A DNA stretch of 8,735 nucleotides from Erysipelothrix sp. UBA3383 (GTDB lineage Bacteria > Bacillota_I > Bacilli_A > Erysipelotrichales > Erysipelotrichaceae): NCBI GenBank assembly GCA_002358955.1, contig DEPV01000008.1, positions 1 to 8,735 on the forward strand. Reading direction: 5' to 3'. The translations under genes and the position numbers were made by a program. Shown in pieces: positions 1 through 5,446 of the stretch. Within the stretch, counting starts at the first letter, position 1, and each line of letters starts with the position of its first letter. Under the pieces are notes generated by a model. That model was not told the DNA's origin. It ran no database searches and saw only the letters and a list, made by a program, of their open reading frames with translations.

Positions 1-1074
1 ACCTTTCACTGCATCAAGATCCATAACTTCTTTGACATCATCATGTTCTTCTTCAGCTTCTAAGTAATCAAAGACACGCTCTACTGCAGCTAGTGATTGC
101 TGGAATGTTGAAGATAGTGATCCCAGTTGTGCAATGGGGTTCATGAAACTTCTCATATATTGAATGAAGGATTGAATCTCACCCACTGAAATCATTCCTT
201 GACTTGCATAGTATCCACCCAATATAGAGATAACTACATATCCTGTATTCGAGATGAATGTAATGACGGGTTGAGCAAGCCCACTGAAGAAAGTACTCTT
301 CCATGCGGAGTTGTATAGTTTCTCATTGGCTTCATCAAACTGAGCAATACTTTGTGCTTCACCATTAAAGGCTTTAACAACCGTATGTGCACTATACATC
401 TCTTCAATATGACCATTGATGACACCCATATTTTTCTGCTGACCGGTAAAGTAAACTTGGGTCTTAGAAAATAGAGTCACCATAACACCTAATGATACCG
501 GTAGAATGACAAGTGCAGCAAGTGTCATTTGCCAGTTGATTGAAAACATCATGTATAGAATACCAATGACCGTAGCAACTGATGTTAAGAGCTGTGTTAG
601 TGAACTGGTTAAGTTGGCATCAATCACATCAATATCATTACTGACAAGTGACAATACATCTCCAGTTGTACGATTATCGAAATAACTTAAGGGTAAGGTA
701 TCTATCTTAGCATGCATACGTTGTCTTAAAGAATAGGTTAAGTTACGCGAAATACCTGCCATGATGAAACCTTGAATGATTGAAAATAAGAGTGATAAAA
801 GATAAATCACTAATAGGAATACAAGGATTTTAGCAATGGCATTAAAATCAACCCCACCCAAACCTTGAATCTTAAGAATTAAACCATTGTAGAGTTCTGT
901 TGTTGCCTCCCCCATAATACGAGGACCAATAACGGTAAATACCGTAGATGCTAAAGCTACTAGAAGTACAAAGACAAATCTAAACTTGTAAGGCTTCAGC
1001 AGTCCCATCATATTTTTAATGGATTGTTTGGAGTCTTTGACTTTGTGATCATTTCTATTTACTTGTCTGTTCAT
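1..1074 (-). CDS. ABC exporter half-transporter, canonical-partner candidate (5' part only)
   Basis: This is the membrane domain of a type IV (multidrug/lipid type) ABC exporter; the visible 358 codons run off the left edge before the nucleotide-binding domain. Hydrophobic helices lie at about residues 31-52, 82-108, 163-178, 183-202 and 268-288. The first cytoplasmic coupling region is at 128-156 (PLSYFDNRTTGDV then SNDIDVIDANL), and a second conserved segment is near 222-254 (EEMYSAHTVVKAFNGE). The ATG at 1074 lies inside the end of the upstream ABC gene, giving a 20-base overlap. Its ribosome site GAGGAG is inside that gene's last codons, so the two are translationally coupled and probably form a heterodimer. 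Since the upstream partner has a degenerate ATPase site, this subunit is expected to supply the canonical Glu and His; that part is outside the window. The substrate cannot be read from sequence. Confidence 0.93.
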   Translation of the reverse strand, partial: MNRQVNRNDHKVKDSKQSIKNMMGLLKPYKFRFVFVLLVALASTVFTVIGPRIMGEATTELYNGLILKIQGLGGVDFNAIAKILVFLLVIYLLSLLFSIIQGFIMAGISRNLTYSLRQRMHAKIDTLPLSYFDNRTTGDVLSLVSNDIDVIDANLTSSLTQLLTSVATVIGILYMMFSINWQMTLAALVILPVSLGVMVTLFSKTQVYFTGQQKNMGVINGHIEEMYSAHTVVKAFNGEAQSIAQFDEANEKLYNSAWKSTFFSGLAQPVITFISNTGYVVISILGGYYASQGMISVGEIQSFIQYMRSFMNPIAQLGSLSSTFQQSLAAVERVFDYLEAEEEHDDVKEVMDLDAVKG

Positions 1075-3208
1075 AGTCTAACTCCTCTTCTGATAACTGT
1101 GATGATGCAATATCCTTATAAGTAGGACATGTTGATAACAATTCACGGTGTGTCCCTTTACCAACCACCTGGCCTTGATCAAGTACAATGATCTGATCAG
1201 CATCAATGATGGTATTCACACGTTGTGCAACAATAATCAGTGTTGCTTCTGATAATTCTTCACGTATTGCTTTACGTAAGTTTTGATCGGTTTTAAAGTC
1301 AAGTGCTGAGAAACTATCATCAAAGACATACAGCGGTGCATCTTTCGTTAATGCTCGTGCAATGCTCAGACGTTGTTTTTGCCCTCCAGAGAAGTTCGTA
1401 CCACCCTGTGCAACATGACTTTCTAAACCATCTTCTGTATTGAGTATGAAGGTTCCCTGAGCAATGCGAAGTGCTTTTTCAACATCTTCACCACTTGCTT
1501 CAGGTCTACCATATTTTAAGTTGTCCTCAACATTACCTGATAGAAGCATTCCTTTTTGCGGAATAAAACCAATCGATTCACGAAGATCATGTTGTTTTTG
1601 TTGACGGACATCAACACCATTAACAAGGACTGACCCTTGTGTAACATCATAGAATCGCGGTATTAAGTTTACTAAGGTAGATTTTCCTGAACCCGTCGAT
1701 CCAATGATCGCAGTTGTTTCTCCCTGTTTTGCAAGAAAGTTAATGTCTTTAAGAATGTACTCATCAGCACCTTCATATTTAAAAGACACATCTTTAAACT
1801 CTAACTCCCCATGTTTTGAAGGGATTAAAGCTTGTGGTACTTCTGGATCTACAATCACATTCTCACGATTTAAGATCTCTGTAATACGGTTGAGCGAAAC
1901 AATGGCACGAGGTACAAAGATAAACATCATCGCAATCATTAAGAATGACATAATGATCTGCATTGTATATTGCATAAAGGCCATCATATCACCGATTTGC
2001 ATCGTCGCATTAGACACCTGGGCTGCACCAAACCACAGAATTGCAATGGTTGTTAGGTTCATGACAAACATGAGCAGTGGCATCATGGATGACATCACAC
2101 GGTTAATAAAACGTGAGAGGTTGGCTGAATCTGTATTCGCCTTGTCAAAACGTTTCGTCTCAAAATCCTTATTTCCAAAAGCACGAATCACCATTACACC
2201 GTTTAAGTTTTCTCTAAATACCAGTGTTAATCGATCAATGTATTTTTGAACAATCTTAAATTTTGGTACTGCTACTAATGCAACAAAGACAAACATCAGA
2301 GCAATCACAGCACAGGAGACTAGAATAATCCATGTTAAACGTGTTTCTGTTTGATTGATGTAGTAAATACCTCCAAACGCCATAATTGGTGCATAGAAGA
2401 ACATACGAATACCCATGGTGACCATTTGTTGAACCTGAGTCACATCATTGGTAGTACGAATCACCAGTGAGCTGGATGAAAAATCATTGAACTCAACTGC
2501 AGAAAAACTTTCGACTTTACGGAATATTTCACCACGTAAATTACGTGAGAATCCAGCTCCAATGCGAGATGATACCAGTGATACCAAGACTGCTGCAATA
2601 GCACCAATTAGTGTTATACCAAGCATCAAACCACCGGTTTTAAGGATGTATTGTGTTTGCATACTTGAAGTACTAATCCCTTGATCCTCATAGAGTAACT
2701 TCGCCATCATAACGCCAGTCTGAAGGCGTACCATCTCAGGTGTATCTTGTGCTTTAGCATAACTTTCAGTTTTATCCATCGCCGCAAAATAAGGAATGGC
2801 TTCATAGAGTTTGGATATATCAAGGTCAGCTTCAAGACTTCCTGATCCCGATGATTCACCACCCATATCCATATTCATCAGTGTACCCATTGCATCACCC
2901 ACTAAAACATCGGCTTGATTACGATCAAACTCAGGGTTGATACGATACTGATTGCCATCTTTAATATAAGCATCTTCAAATTGACTACCAAGATCTGTTG
3001 GCAATAGCGATTCAATCAGCGCATACCCATTTTCATTTAAGGTATCAGGACTGGCATGCTCAATCCCTGACTGTTGAATCCCCACGTTGACAATTGAAGA
3101 CATGTAGTTGGGCAGTTTCAAATCTGAAAAAGCCTGGACAAATAGCAGTGCTATTGCCACACCCGTTATTGCTATAAAGGGTTTAAAACTTTTGATTACT
3201 TTTTTCAT
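1055..3208 (-). CDS. ABC exporter half-transporter with degenerate ATPase site and large extracytoplasmic insert
   Basis: This is a 717-residue membrane-NBD fusion of the heterodimeric multidrug exporter type. Helix 1 is at about residues 11-30 and helix 2 starts near 189. The roughly 150 residues between them are hydrophilic and predicted outside the membrane, far longer than the short loop of ordinary exporters (about 570-600 residues). The NBD has Walker A GSTGSGKST at 503-511 (Lys509), signature FSGGQ at 606-610 and Walker B ending Asp630. The catalytic Glu is Asp631 and the switch His is Gln662 (VAQR). This pair of changes is known from the degenerate subunit of heterodimers such as TM287/288. 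I chose the ATG at 3208 because GAGG sits five bases before it; an in-frame ATG at 3235 lies upstream of that site and has none. It overlaps the next ABC gene, and a terminator-like hairpin lies just upstream. Confidence 0.95.
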   Translation of the reverse strand: MKKVIKSFKPFIAITGVAIALLFVQAFSDLKLPNYMSSIVNVGIQQSGIEHASPDTLNENGYALIESLLPTDLGSQFEDAYIKDGNQYRINPEFDRNQADVLVGDAMGTLMNMDMGGESSGSGSLEADLDISKLYEAIPYFAAMDKTESYAKAQDTPEMVRLQTGVMMAKLLYEDQGISTSSMQTQYILKTGGLMLGITLIGAIAAVLVSLVSSRIGAGFSRNLRGEIFRKVESFSAVEFNDFSSSSLVIRTTNDVTQVQQMVTMGIRMFFYAPIMAFGGIYYINQTETRLTWIILVSCAVIALMFVFVALVAVPKFKIVQKYIDRLTLVFRENLNGVMVIRAFGNKDFETKRFDKANTDSANLSRFINRVMSSMMPLLMFVMNLTTIAILWFGAAQVSNATMQIGDMMAFMQYTMQIIMSFLMIAMMFIFVPRAIVSLNRITEILNRENVIVDPEVPQALIPSKHGELEFKDVSFKYEGADEYILKDINFLAKQGETTAIIGSTGSGKSTLVNLIPRFYDVTQGSVLVNGVDVRQQKQHDLRESIGFIPQKGMLLSGNVEDNLKYGRPEASGEDVEKALRIAQGTFILNTEDGLESHVAQGGTNFSGGQKQRLSIARALTKDAPLYVFDDSFSALDFKTDQNLRKAIREELSEATLIIVAQRVNTIIDADQIIVLDQGQVVGKGTHRELLSTCPTYKDIASSQLSEEELDYEQTSK

Positions 3209-3235
3209 ATGAACCTCAATTCTATTCAAAAACAT

Positions 3236-3260
3236 AAAAAACCGCCTGATACCAAGCGGT
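3236..3260 (-). terminator. Intrinsic terminator or attenuator between coaD and the ABC pair
   Basis: On the minus strand the arms ACCGCTTG (3260-3253) and CAGGCGGT (3248-3241) pair over 8 bp with one G-U, around the loop GTAT. Six T follow, the first being the last base of the stem. It can end the coaD transcript, but it also sits only about 20 bases before the ribosome site of the ABC gene, with no credible promoter between the two. Confidence 0.75.
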
Positions 3261-3274
3261 CATTCATTACATAT

Positions 3275-3303
3275 ATTATATATCAACACTTTTAGTGCAA
3301 CAA
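3275..3303 (-). promoter_or_regulatory. Possible promoter for the ABC exporter pair
   Basis: A perfect TATAAT reads on the minus strand at 3280-3275. Seventeen bases upstream is TTGTTG (3303-3298), which matches the -35 consensus at only three positions. It lies between the coaD stop codon and the hairpin at 3241-3260, so a transcript starting here would meet the hairpin within about ten nucleotides. The region is AT-rich, so a chance match is possible. Confidence 0.35.
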
Positions 3304-3328
3304 GGAAATAACATAAGTCCACATAAAT

Positions 3329-3805
3329 TTATCGTAAGAGTTTTGCTTTCAATCGTGCTGCTACATCTTCTGATACAAAGGATCTTAAGTCGCCATCATA
3401 ACTTGCAATGGTACGTGCTACGGATGATGAAATGTAAGAGTACTTAGGTGATGCTACTAAGAAGAGTGTTTCTATTTCTTCATTGAGCACACGGTTGGAT
3501 GTTGCATGTTGCAACTCATACTCATAATCCATAACCGCACGAATTCCTCGAACCAAGACCTTACATTCATTCTCAAGTGCAAAATCAACCGTTAAACCAT
3601 GACCCACTTTCACCTCAACATTATGAAGGTGTGCAATGGATGCTTCGATCATTTGCTTGCGTTCATCATAATCAAAAGTACCACTCTTTTCATCGTTTGC
3701 CATAATTGCCACGATAACCTCATCAAACATTTTGGAGCAACGTTCAATCAAGTCCACATGACCAATGGTAATTGGATCAAAAGATCCAGGATACATAACT
3801 TTCAT
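3329..3805 (-). CDS. coaD: Phosphopantetheine adenylyltransferase
   Basis: CoaD transfers AMP from ATP to 4'-phosphopantetheine to give dephospho-CoA, the fourth step of CoA synthesis from pantothenate, in the cytoplasm. The 158 residues match the usual family length. Visible hallmarks are the N-terminal GSFDP (7-11), the nucleotidyltransferase TIGH motif (13-16), the substrate-binding RGIRA segment with Arg87 and Arg90, the EYELQ stretch (95-99), and ISSS (125-128) followed by a conserved-type Arg. The start ATG at 3805 has GAGG ten bases upstream. A TATAAT at 3834-3829 would give a leader of about 17 nt, but its -35 region is poor. A terminator and a candidate RNA lie directly upstream, so control by that leader is possible. 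The leader is identical over 22 bases to that of the flavodoxin gene. Confidence 0.97.
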   Translation of the reverse strand: MKVMYPGSFDPITIGHVDLIERCSKMFDEVIVAIMANDEKSGTFDYDERKQMIEASIAHLHNVEVKVGHGLTVDFALENECKVLVRGIRAVMDYEYELQHATSNRVLNEEIETLFLVASPKYSYISSSVARTIASYDGDLRSFVSEDVAARLKAKLLR

Positions 3806-3828
3806 ATTTTCTATACCTCACTAAGTTC

Positions 3829-3834
3829 ATTATA
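3829..3834 (-). promoter_or_regulatory. -10 box for coaD
   Basis: TATAAT reads on the minus strand 23 bases before the coaD start codon. No good -35 is present, because the expected position falls within the loop of the upstream terminator (CTCCCG). It is either a weak promoter or a chance match. Confidence 0.4.
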
Positions 3835-3838
3835 CACG

Positions 3839-3868
3839 AAAAAAAACACACCGGGAGAGATGTGTTTT
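3839..3868 (-). terminator. Intrinsic terminator upstream of coaD
   Basis: Arms AAAACACATC (3868-3859) and GGTGTGTTTT (3852-3843) pair over 10 bp with one G-U, around a 6-base loop. The last four T of the stem run on into four more, giving eight T in a row on the minus strand. It closes the candidate RNA starting near 3986 and may also end read-through from the flavodoxin gene. Confidence 0.8.
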
Positions 3869-3986
3869 CTTTTATTGATAACGATACTGACAAGTTGGAG
3901 GAAATACTATGTAAGAGACTTGGTTGAGGAAAAGTAAGTATCGAATATCGAAGGACAAGTATTATCTAGATAGAAGTTCTATCTAT
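3839..3986 (-). ncRNA. Candidate small RNA or coaD leader RNA with anti-Shine-Dalgarno motifs
   Basis: A near-perfect promoter (3993-4020) would start a minus-strand transcript near 3986, and an intrinsic terminator at 3839-3868 would end it, giving about 150 nt. No open reading frame with a ribosome site lies in it. Near the 5' end TAGATAG and CTATCTA (3985-3979 and 3973-3967) form a 7-bp hairpin with loop AACTT. Segments CGATACT (3943-3937) and AGTATCG (3888-3882) pair, flanked by GATAA (3966-3962) and TTATC (3881-3877). The enclosed loop carries TTTTCCTCAACC (3933-3922) and TTTCCTCC (3904-3897), both complementary to ribosome binding sites. Visible features resemble CU-rich regulatory RNAs of Bacillota in general, but I recognise no known family. 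It could instead be a 5' leader of coaD whose terminator is conditionally bypassed. Confidence 0.5.
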
Positions 3987-3992
3987 AAGACT

Positions 3993-4020
3993 ATTATACT
4001 TACTTTCTGTAACATGTCAA
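3993..4020 (-). promoter_or_regulatory. Consensus sigma-A-type promoter of the candidate RNA
   Basis: TTGACA (4020-4015) and TATAAT (3998-3993) are both perfect and are separated by 16 bases on the minus strand. This is the best promoter match in the window, and no protein gene starts within 180 bases downstream. A 10-bp perfect palindrome ends four bases upstream of the -35 box. Confidence 0.75.
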
Positions 4021-4023
4021 CAC

Positions 4024-4047
4024 TAATTTACAATCTTTTGTAAATTA
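4024..4047. repeat. Perfect 10-bp inverted repeat upstream of the RNA promoter
   Basis: TAATTTACAA and TTGTAAATTA are separated by four bases (TCTT). A third copy of the arm, AATTTACA at 4063-4070, lies against the flavodoxin stop codon, so the middle arm could pair with either neighbour in a flavodoxin transcript. No U run follows, so it is a poor intrinsic terminator. Its place just before the -35 box also fits a binding site for a dimeric regulator. Confidence 0.6.
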
Positions 4048-4070
4048 TTTCATCAATGAAAGAATTTACA

Positions 4071-4493
4071 TTATTCACTTACAAGCGCAGTTACTAAATC
4101 ATAGGTTTCCTGAACCTGTTCATCAGAGGGTTCCCACTGATAAATGATCGGTGTTTTAACATCCGCTTCAAGGGCCTTGGTTTCTTCAACCCAGGAATCC
4201 ATCCACTCACCATCACCCCAGTCATACGATCCAAACATTAAGACTGGCTTATCCTTAAGATAAGGTTTTAAGTCTTCAAAGAAGGGTCTAAACTCATATT
4301 CTTCGATATCTTCGCCTGTCATAGATGGGCATCCCAGAAAGAAAAAGTCTGCATCTGCAACACTTTCTACATCAATTTCACTGACACTGTGAATGGAAGC
4401 AGTACAACCCGCATCTTCCAGTGCCTCATATATCGCTTCGGCAATCACTTGTGTATTACCCGAACCGGTCCAAAAAATTACATCTGTTTTCAT
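4071..4493 (-). CDS. Short-chain flavodoxin
   Basis: This is an FMN-binding electron carrier of 140 residues, the length of clostridial short-chain flavodoxins. The phosphate-binding loop is TGSGNT at 9-14. The first isoalloxazine loop is LGCPSMTGED (53-62) and the second is GSYDWGDGEW (88-97), closely like the GSYGWGDG loop of clostridial flavodoxins. The protein is acidic, as expected for an electron shuttle, and cytoplasmic. The start ATG at 4493 has GAGG ten bases upstream, in a 22-base leader identical to that of coaD. An extended -10, TG-G-TATACT (4526-4518), precedes it. No redox partner is encoded nearby, so the pathway it serves cannot be told. No conventional terminator follows directly. 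Confidence 0.96.
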   Translation of the reverse strand: MKTDVIFWTGSGNTQVIAEAIYEALEDAGCTASIHSVSEIDVESVADADFFFLGCPSMTGEDIEEYEFRPFFEDLKPYLKDKPVLMFGSYDWGDGEWMDSWVEETKALEADVKTPIIYQWEPSDEQVQETYDLVTALVSE

Positions 4494-4517
4494 ATTTTCT
4501 ATACCTCACATATCCAC

Positions 4518-4526
4518 AGTATACCA
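4518..4526 (-). promoter_or_regulatory. Extended -10 promoter for the flavodoxin gene
   Basis: TGG-TATACT on the minus strand is followed by a leader of about 20 nt to the ATG at 4493. There is no recognisable -35, which extended -10 promoters can do without. It starts right after the terminator of the upstream PTS IIB gene. Confidence 0.5.
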
Positions 4527-4534
4527 ATGAAACG

Positions 4535-4564
4535 AAAAAAAATGTTAGTTTTCACTAACATTTT
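4535..4564 (-). terminator. Intrinsic terminator of the PTS IIB gene
   Basis: AAAATGTTAGT (4564-4554 read on minus) and ACTAACATTTT (4549-4539) form a perfect 11-bp stem with a 4-base loop. Eight T in a row (4542-4535), four of them within the stem, complete it. It begins four bases past the IIB stop codon. Confidence 0.9.
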
Positions 4565-4567
4565 AAT

Positions 4568-4870
4568 TTAATCATTTAATATTTTCTTAACTTCAGCAAT
4601 AACTGCTGCACCATCCATTGTACCGTATGATTTCATATCAATCACAGATACTGGGATATTTGGTAATTGTTCTTGTACGTTTGCTAAGTTGAAACGAATT
4701 TGTGGTCCTAATAGGATGATATCCGCTTCCTTACCAACATTTTTTGCATCAGATACTGAGTGTGCAGATATTGTGACATCATACCCTTGATCTTTTGCTG
4801 ATTCTTCCATTTTACGAACAAGATAACTTGTTGACATTCCTGCAGAACATAATAATACAATTTTTCTCAT
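4568..4870 (-). CDS. PTS IIB protein, lactose/cellobiose class
   Basis: This is a stand-alone IIB domain of 100 residues, the normal size for the chitobiose/cellobiose/lichenan group. The phosphocysteine is Cys8 in the loop CSAGMSTS (8-15), which directly follows the first strand KIVLL. IIB accepts phosphate from IIA and passes it to the sugar bound by IIC, at the inner membrane face. I start at 4870 because GAGGAGG lies about nine bases upstream; an earlier in-frame ATG at 4888 overlaps that site. It has its own extended -10 promoter (4899-4907) and its own terminator. A IIA gene lies two genes upstream, with a small membrane gene between them; no IIC is in the window. It may serve a IIC elsewhere or a regulatory phosphorelay. 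Confidence 0.95.
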   Translation of the reverse strand: MRKIVLLCSAGMSTSYLVRKMEESAKDQGYDVTISAHSVSDAKNVGKEADIILLGPQIRFNLANVQEQLPNIPVSVIDMKSYGTMDGAAVIAEVKKILND

Positions 4871-4898
4871 TTCATGTTCCCTCCTCATTTATATGGCT

Positions 4899-4927
4899 AT
4901 TATACCAAGTTGCATGACAGTAGTCTA
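4899..4927 (-). promoter_or_regulatory. Promoter for the PTS IIB gene with overlapping dyad
   Basis: TAGACT (4927-4922, four of six -35 matches), a 17-base spacer and TATAAT (4904-4899) preceded by TGG make a good extended promoter. An imperfect dyad, CAGTAG and CCACTG around six bases (4918-4935), overlaps the -35 and may be an operator. Confidence 0.65.
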
Positions 4928-4946
4928 TACCACTGCTATGAAAGTG

Positions 4947-5405
4947 CTATCTTTTACGAGAACGGGGACGTTTTCCTGATAGTTTTTCTTGGGCATACAC
5001 TAAATCTGTAATGGGTAATTTAAAACTTAAGGGATTGTTTTTGATGCGCATGGATACACGTGCACCCTCATGCTTAAAATTTGTAATGTCTTTGATCATA
5101 AAGCCTGATTCTTTAAAGTACATCAGTTTATCCCCAAAGAGCATGATTTGACGTAATGATAAAGCAGTTAAAACAATCATTCCATTACCTACGATGAAGC
5201 CATAAAGAATGGACATTTTTGCAGCTGGAATTAAAAATAAAGATGCATCCAGCACAATCACAAACACCAAACGGATCCAAGATATCAGATCAAATCGTAA
5301 CGCAATGGTTTTATCGTGTTGACGAATGTTTGAAAACTTCAATAAGGACCATAAAATCAATCCTGTAATAATAACGCGAATTAAAATTAAGTAGTATAAG
5401 TTCAT
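4947..5405 (-). CDS. Small membrane protein of unknown function
   Basis: I do not recognise this 152-residue protein. It has about three hydrophobic segments, at 4-22, 43-60 and 66-85. After these comes a soluble C-terminal stretch (about 88-140) rich in short alternating strands, which could be a small PH-like beta domain, and then a strongly basic tail (GKRPRSRKR). The positive charge suggests that the C-terminus is cytoplasmic. The ATG at 5405 has AGGAGG eight bases upstream. That site starts only two bases after the U run of the IIA terminator, so there is no room for its own promoter and expression should depend on read-through from the IIA gene. No terminator separates it from the IIB promoter region. 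The position between IIA and IIB hints at, but does not prove, a link with the PTS. Confidence 0.85.
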   Translation of the reverse strand: MNLYYLILIRVIITGLILWSLLKFSNIRQHDKTIALRFDLISWIRLVFVIVLDASLFLIPAAKMSILYGFIVGNGMIVLTALSLRQIMLFGDKLMYFKESGFMIKDITNFKHEGARVSMRIKNNPLSFKLPITDLVYAQEKLSGKRPRSRKR

Positions 5406-5421
5406 AGTGTTAGCCTCCTAG

Positions 5422-5446
5422 AAAAAAAAAGAGCCAAGGGCTCTTA
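5422..5446 (-). terminator. Intrinsic terminator overlapping the PTS IIA stop codon
   Basis: AAGAGCC (5445-5439) and GGCTCTT (5435-5429) pair perfectly around a 3-base loop, followed on minus by nine T. The first two stem bases are the last two of the IIA stop codon TAA (5446-5444), so a ribosome finishing IIA would cover the stem. Confidence 0.88.

Noticed and set aside
234..425. Short minus-strand frame inside the partial ABC gene
   Set aside because: It is out of frame with the clear ABC membrane domain on the same strand and has no ribosome site.
1704..2684. Plus-strand open frames opposite the ABC gene (1704-2249, 2448-2684)
   Set aside because: They lie entirely inside the well-supported ABC gene on the other strand, have no ribosome sites and show no recognisable domains.
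3896..3914. Plus-strand GGAGG followed by ATG, as if a gene started there
   Set aside because: The ATG is followed at once by TAA. The GGAGG is better explained as the complement of the CU-rich motif on the minus strand.
3599..3937. Plus-strand open frame of 112 codons across coaD and the following gap
   Set aside because: Mostly antisense to coaD, it runs through the terminator and the candidate RNA, and its start has no ribosome site.
3236..4070. Insertion-sequence ends or attachment sites in the gaps
   Set aside because: The inverted repeats found are terminators or short palindromes; there is no flanking duplication, transposase or integrase.
4871..4888. Start of PTS IIB at 4888
   Set aside because: That ATG overlaps the ribosome site itself; the ATG at 4870 gives the normal N-terminus ending the first strand at the active Cys.
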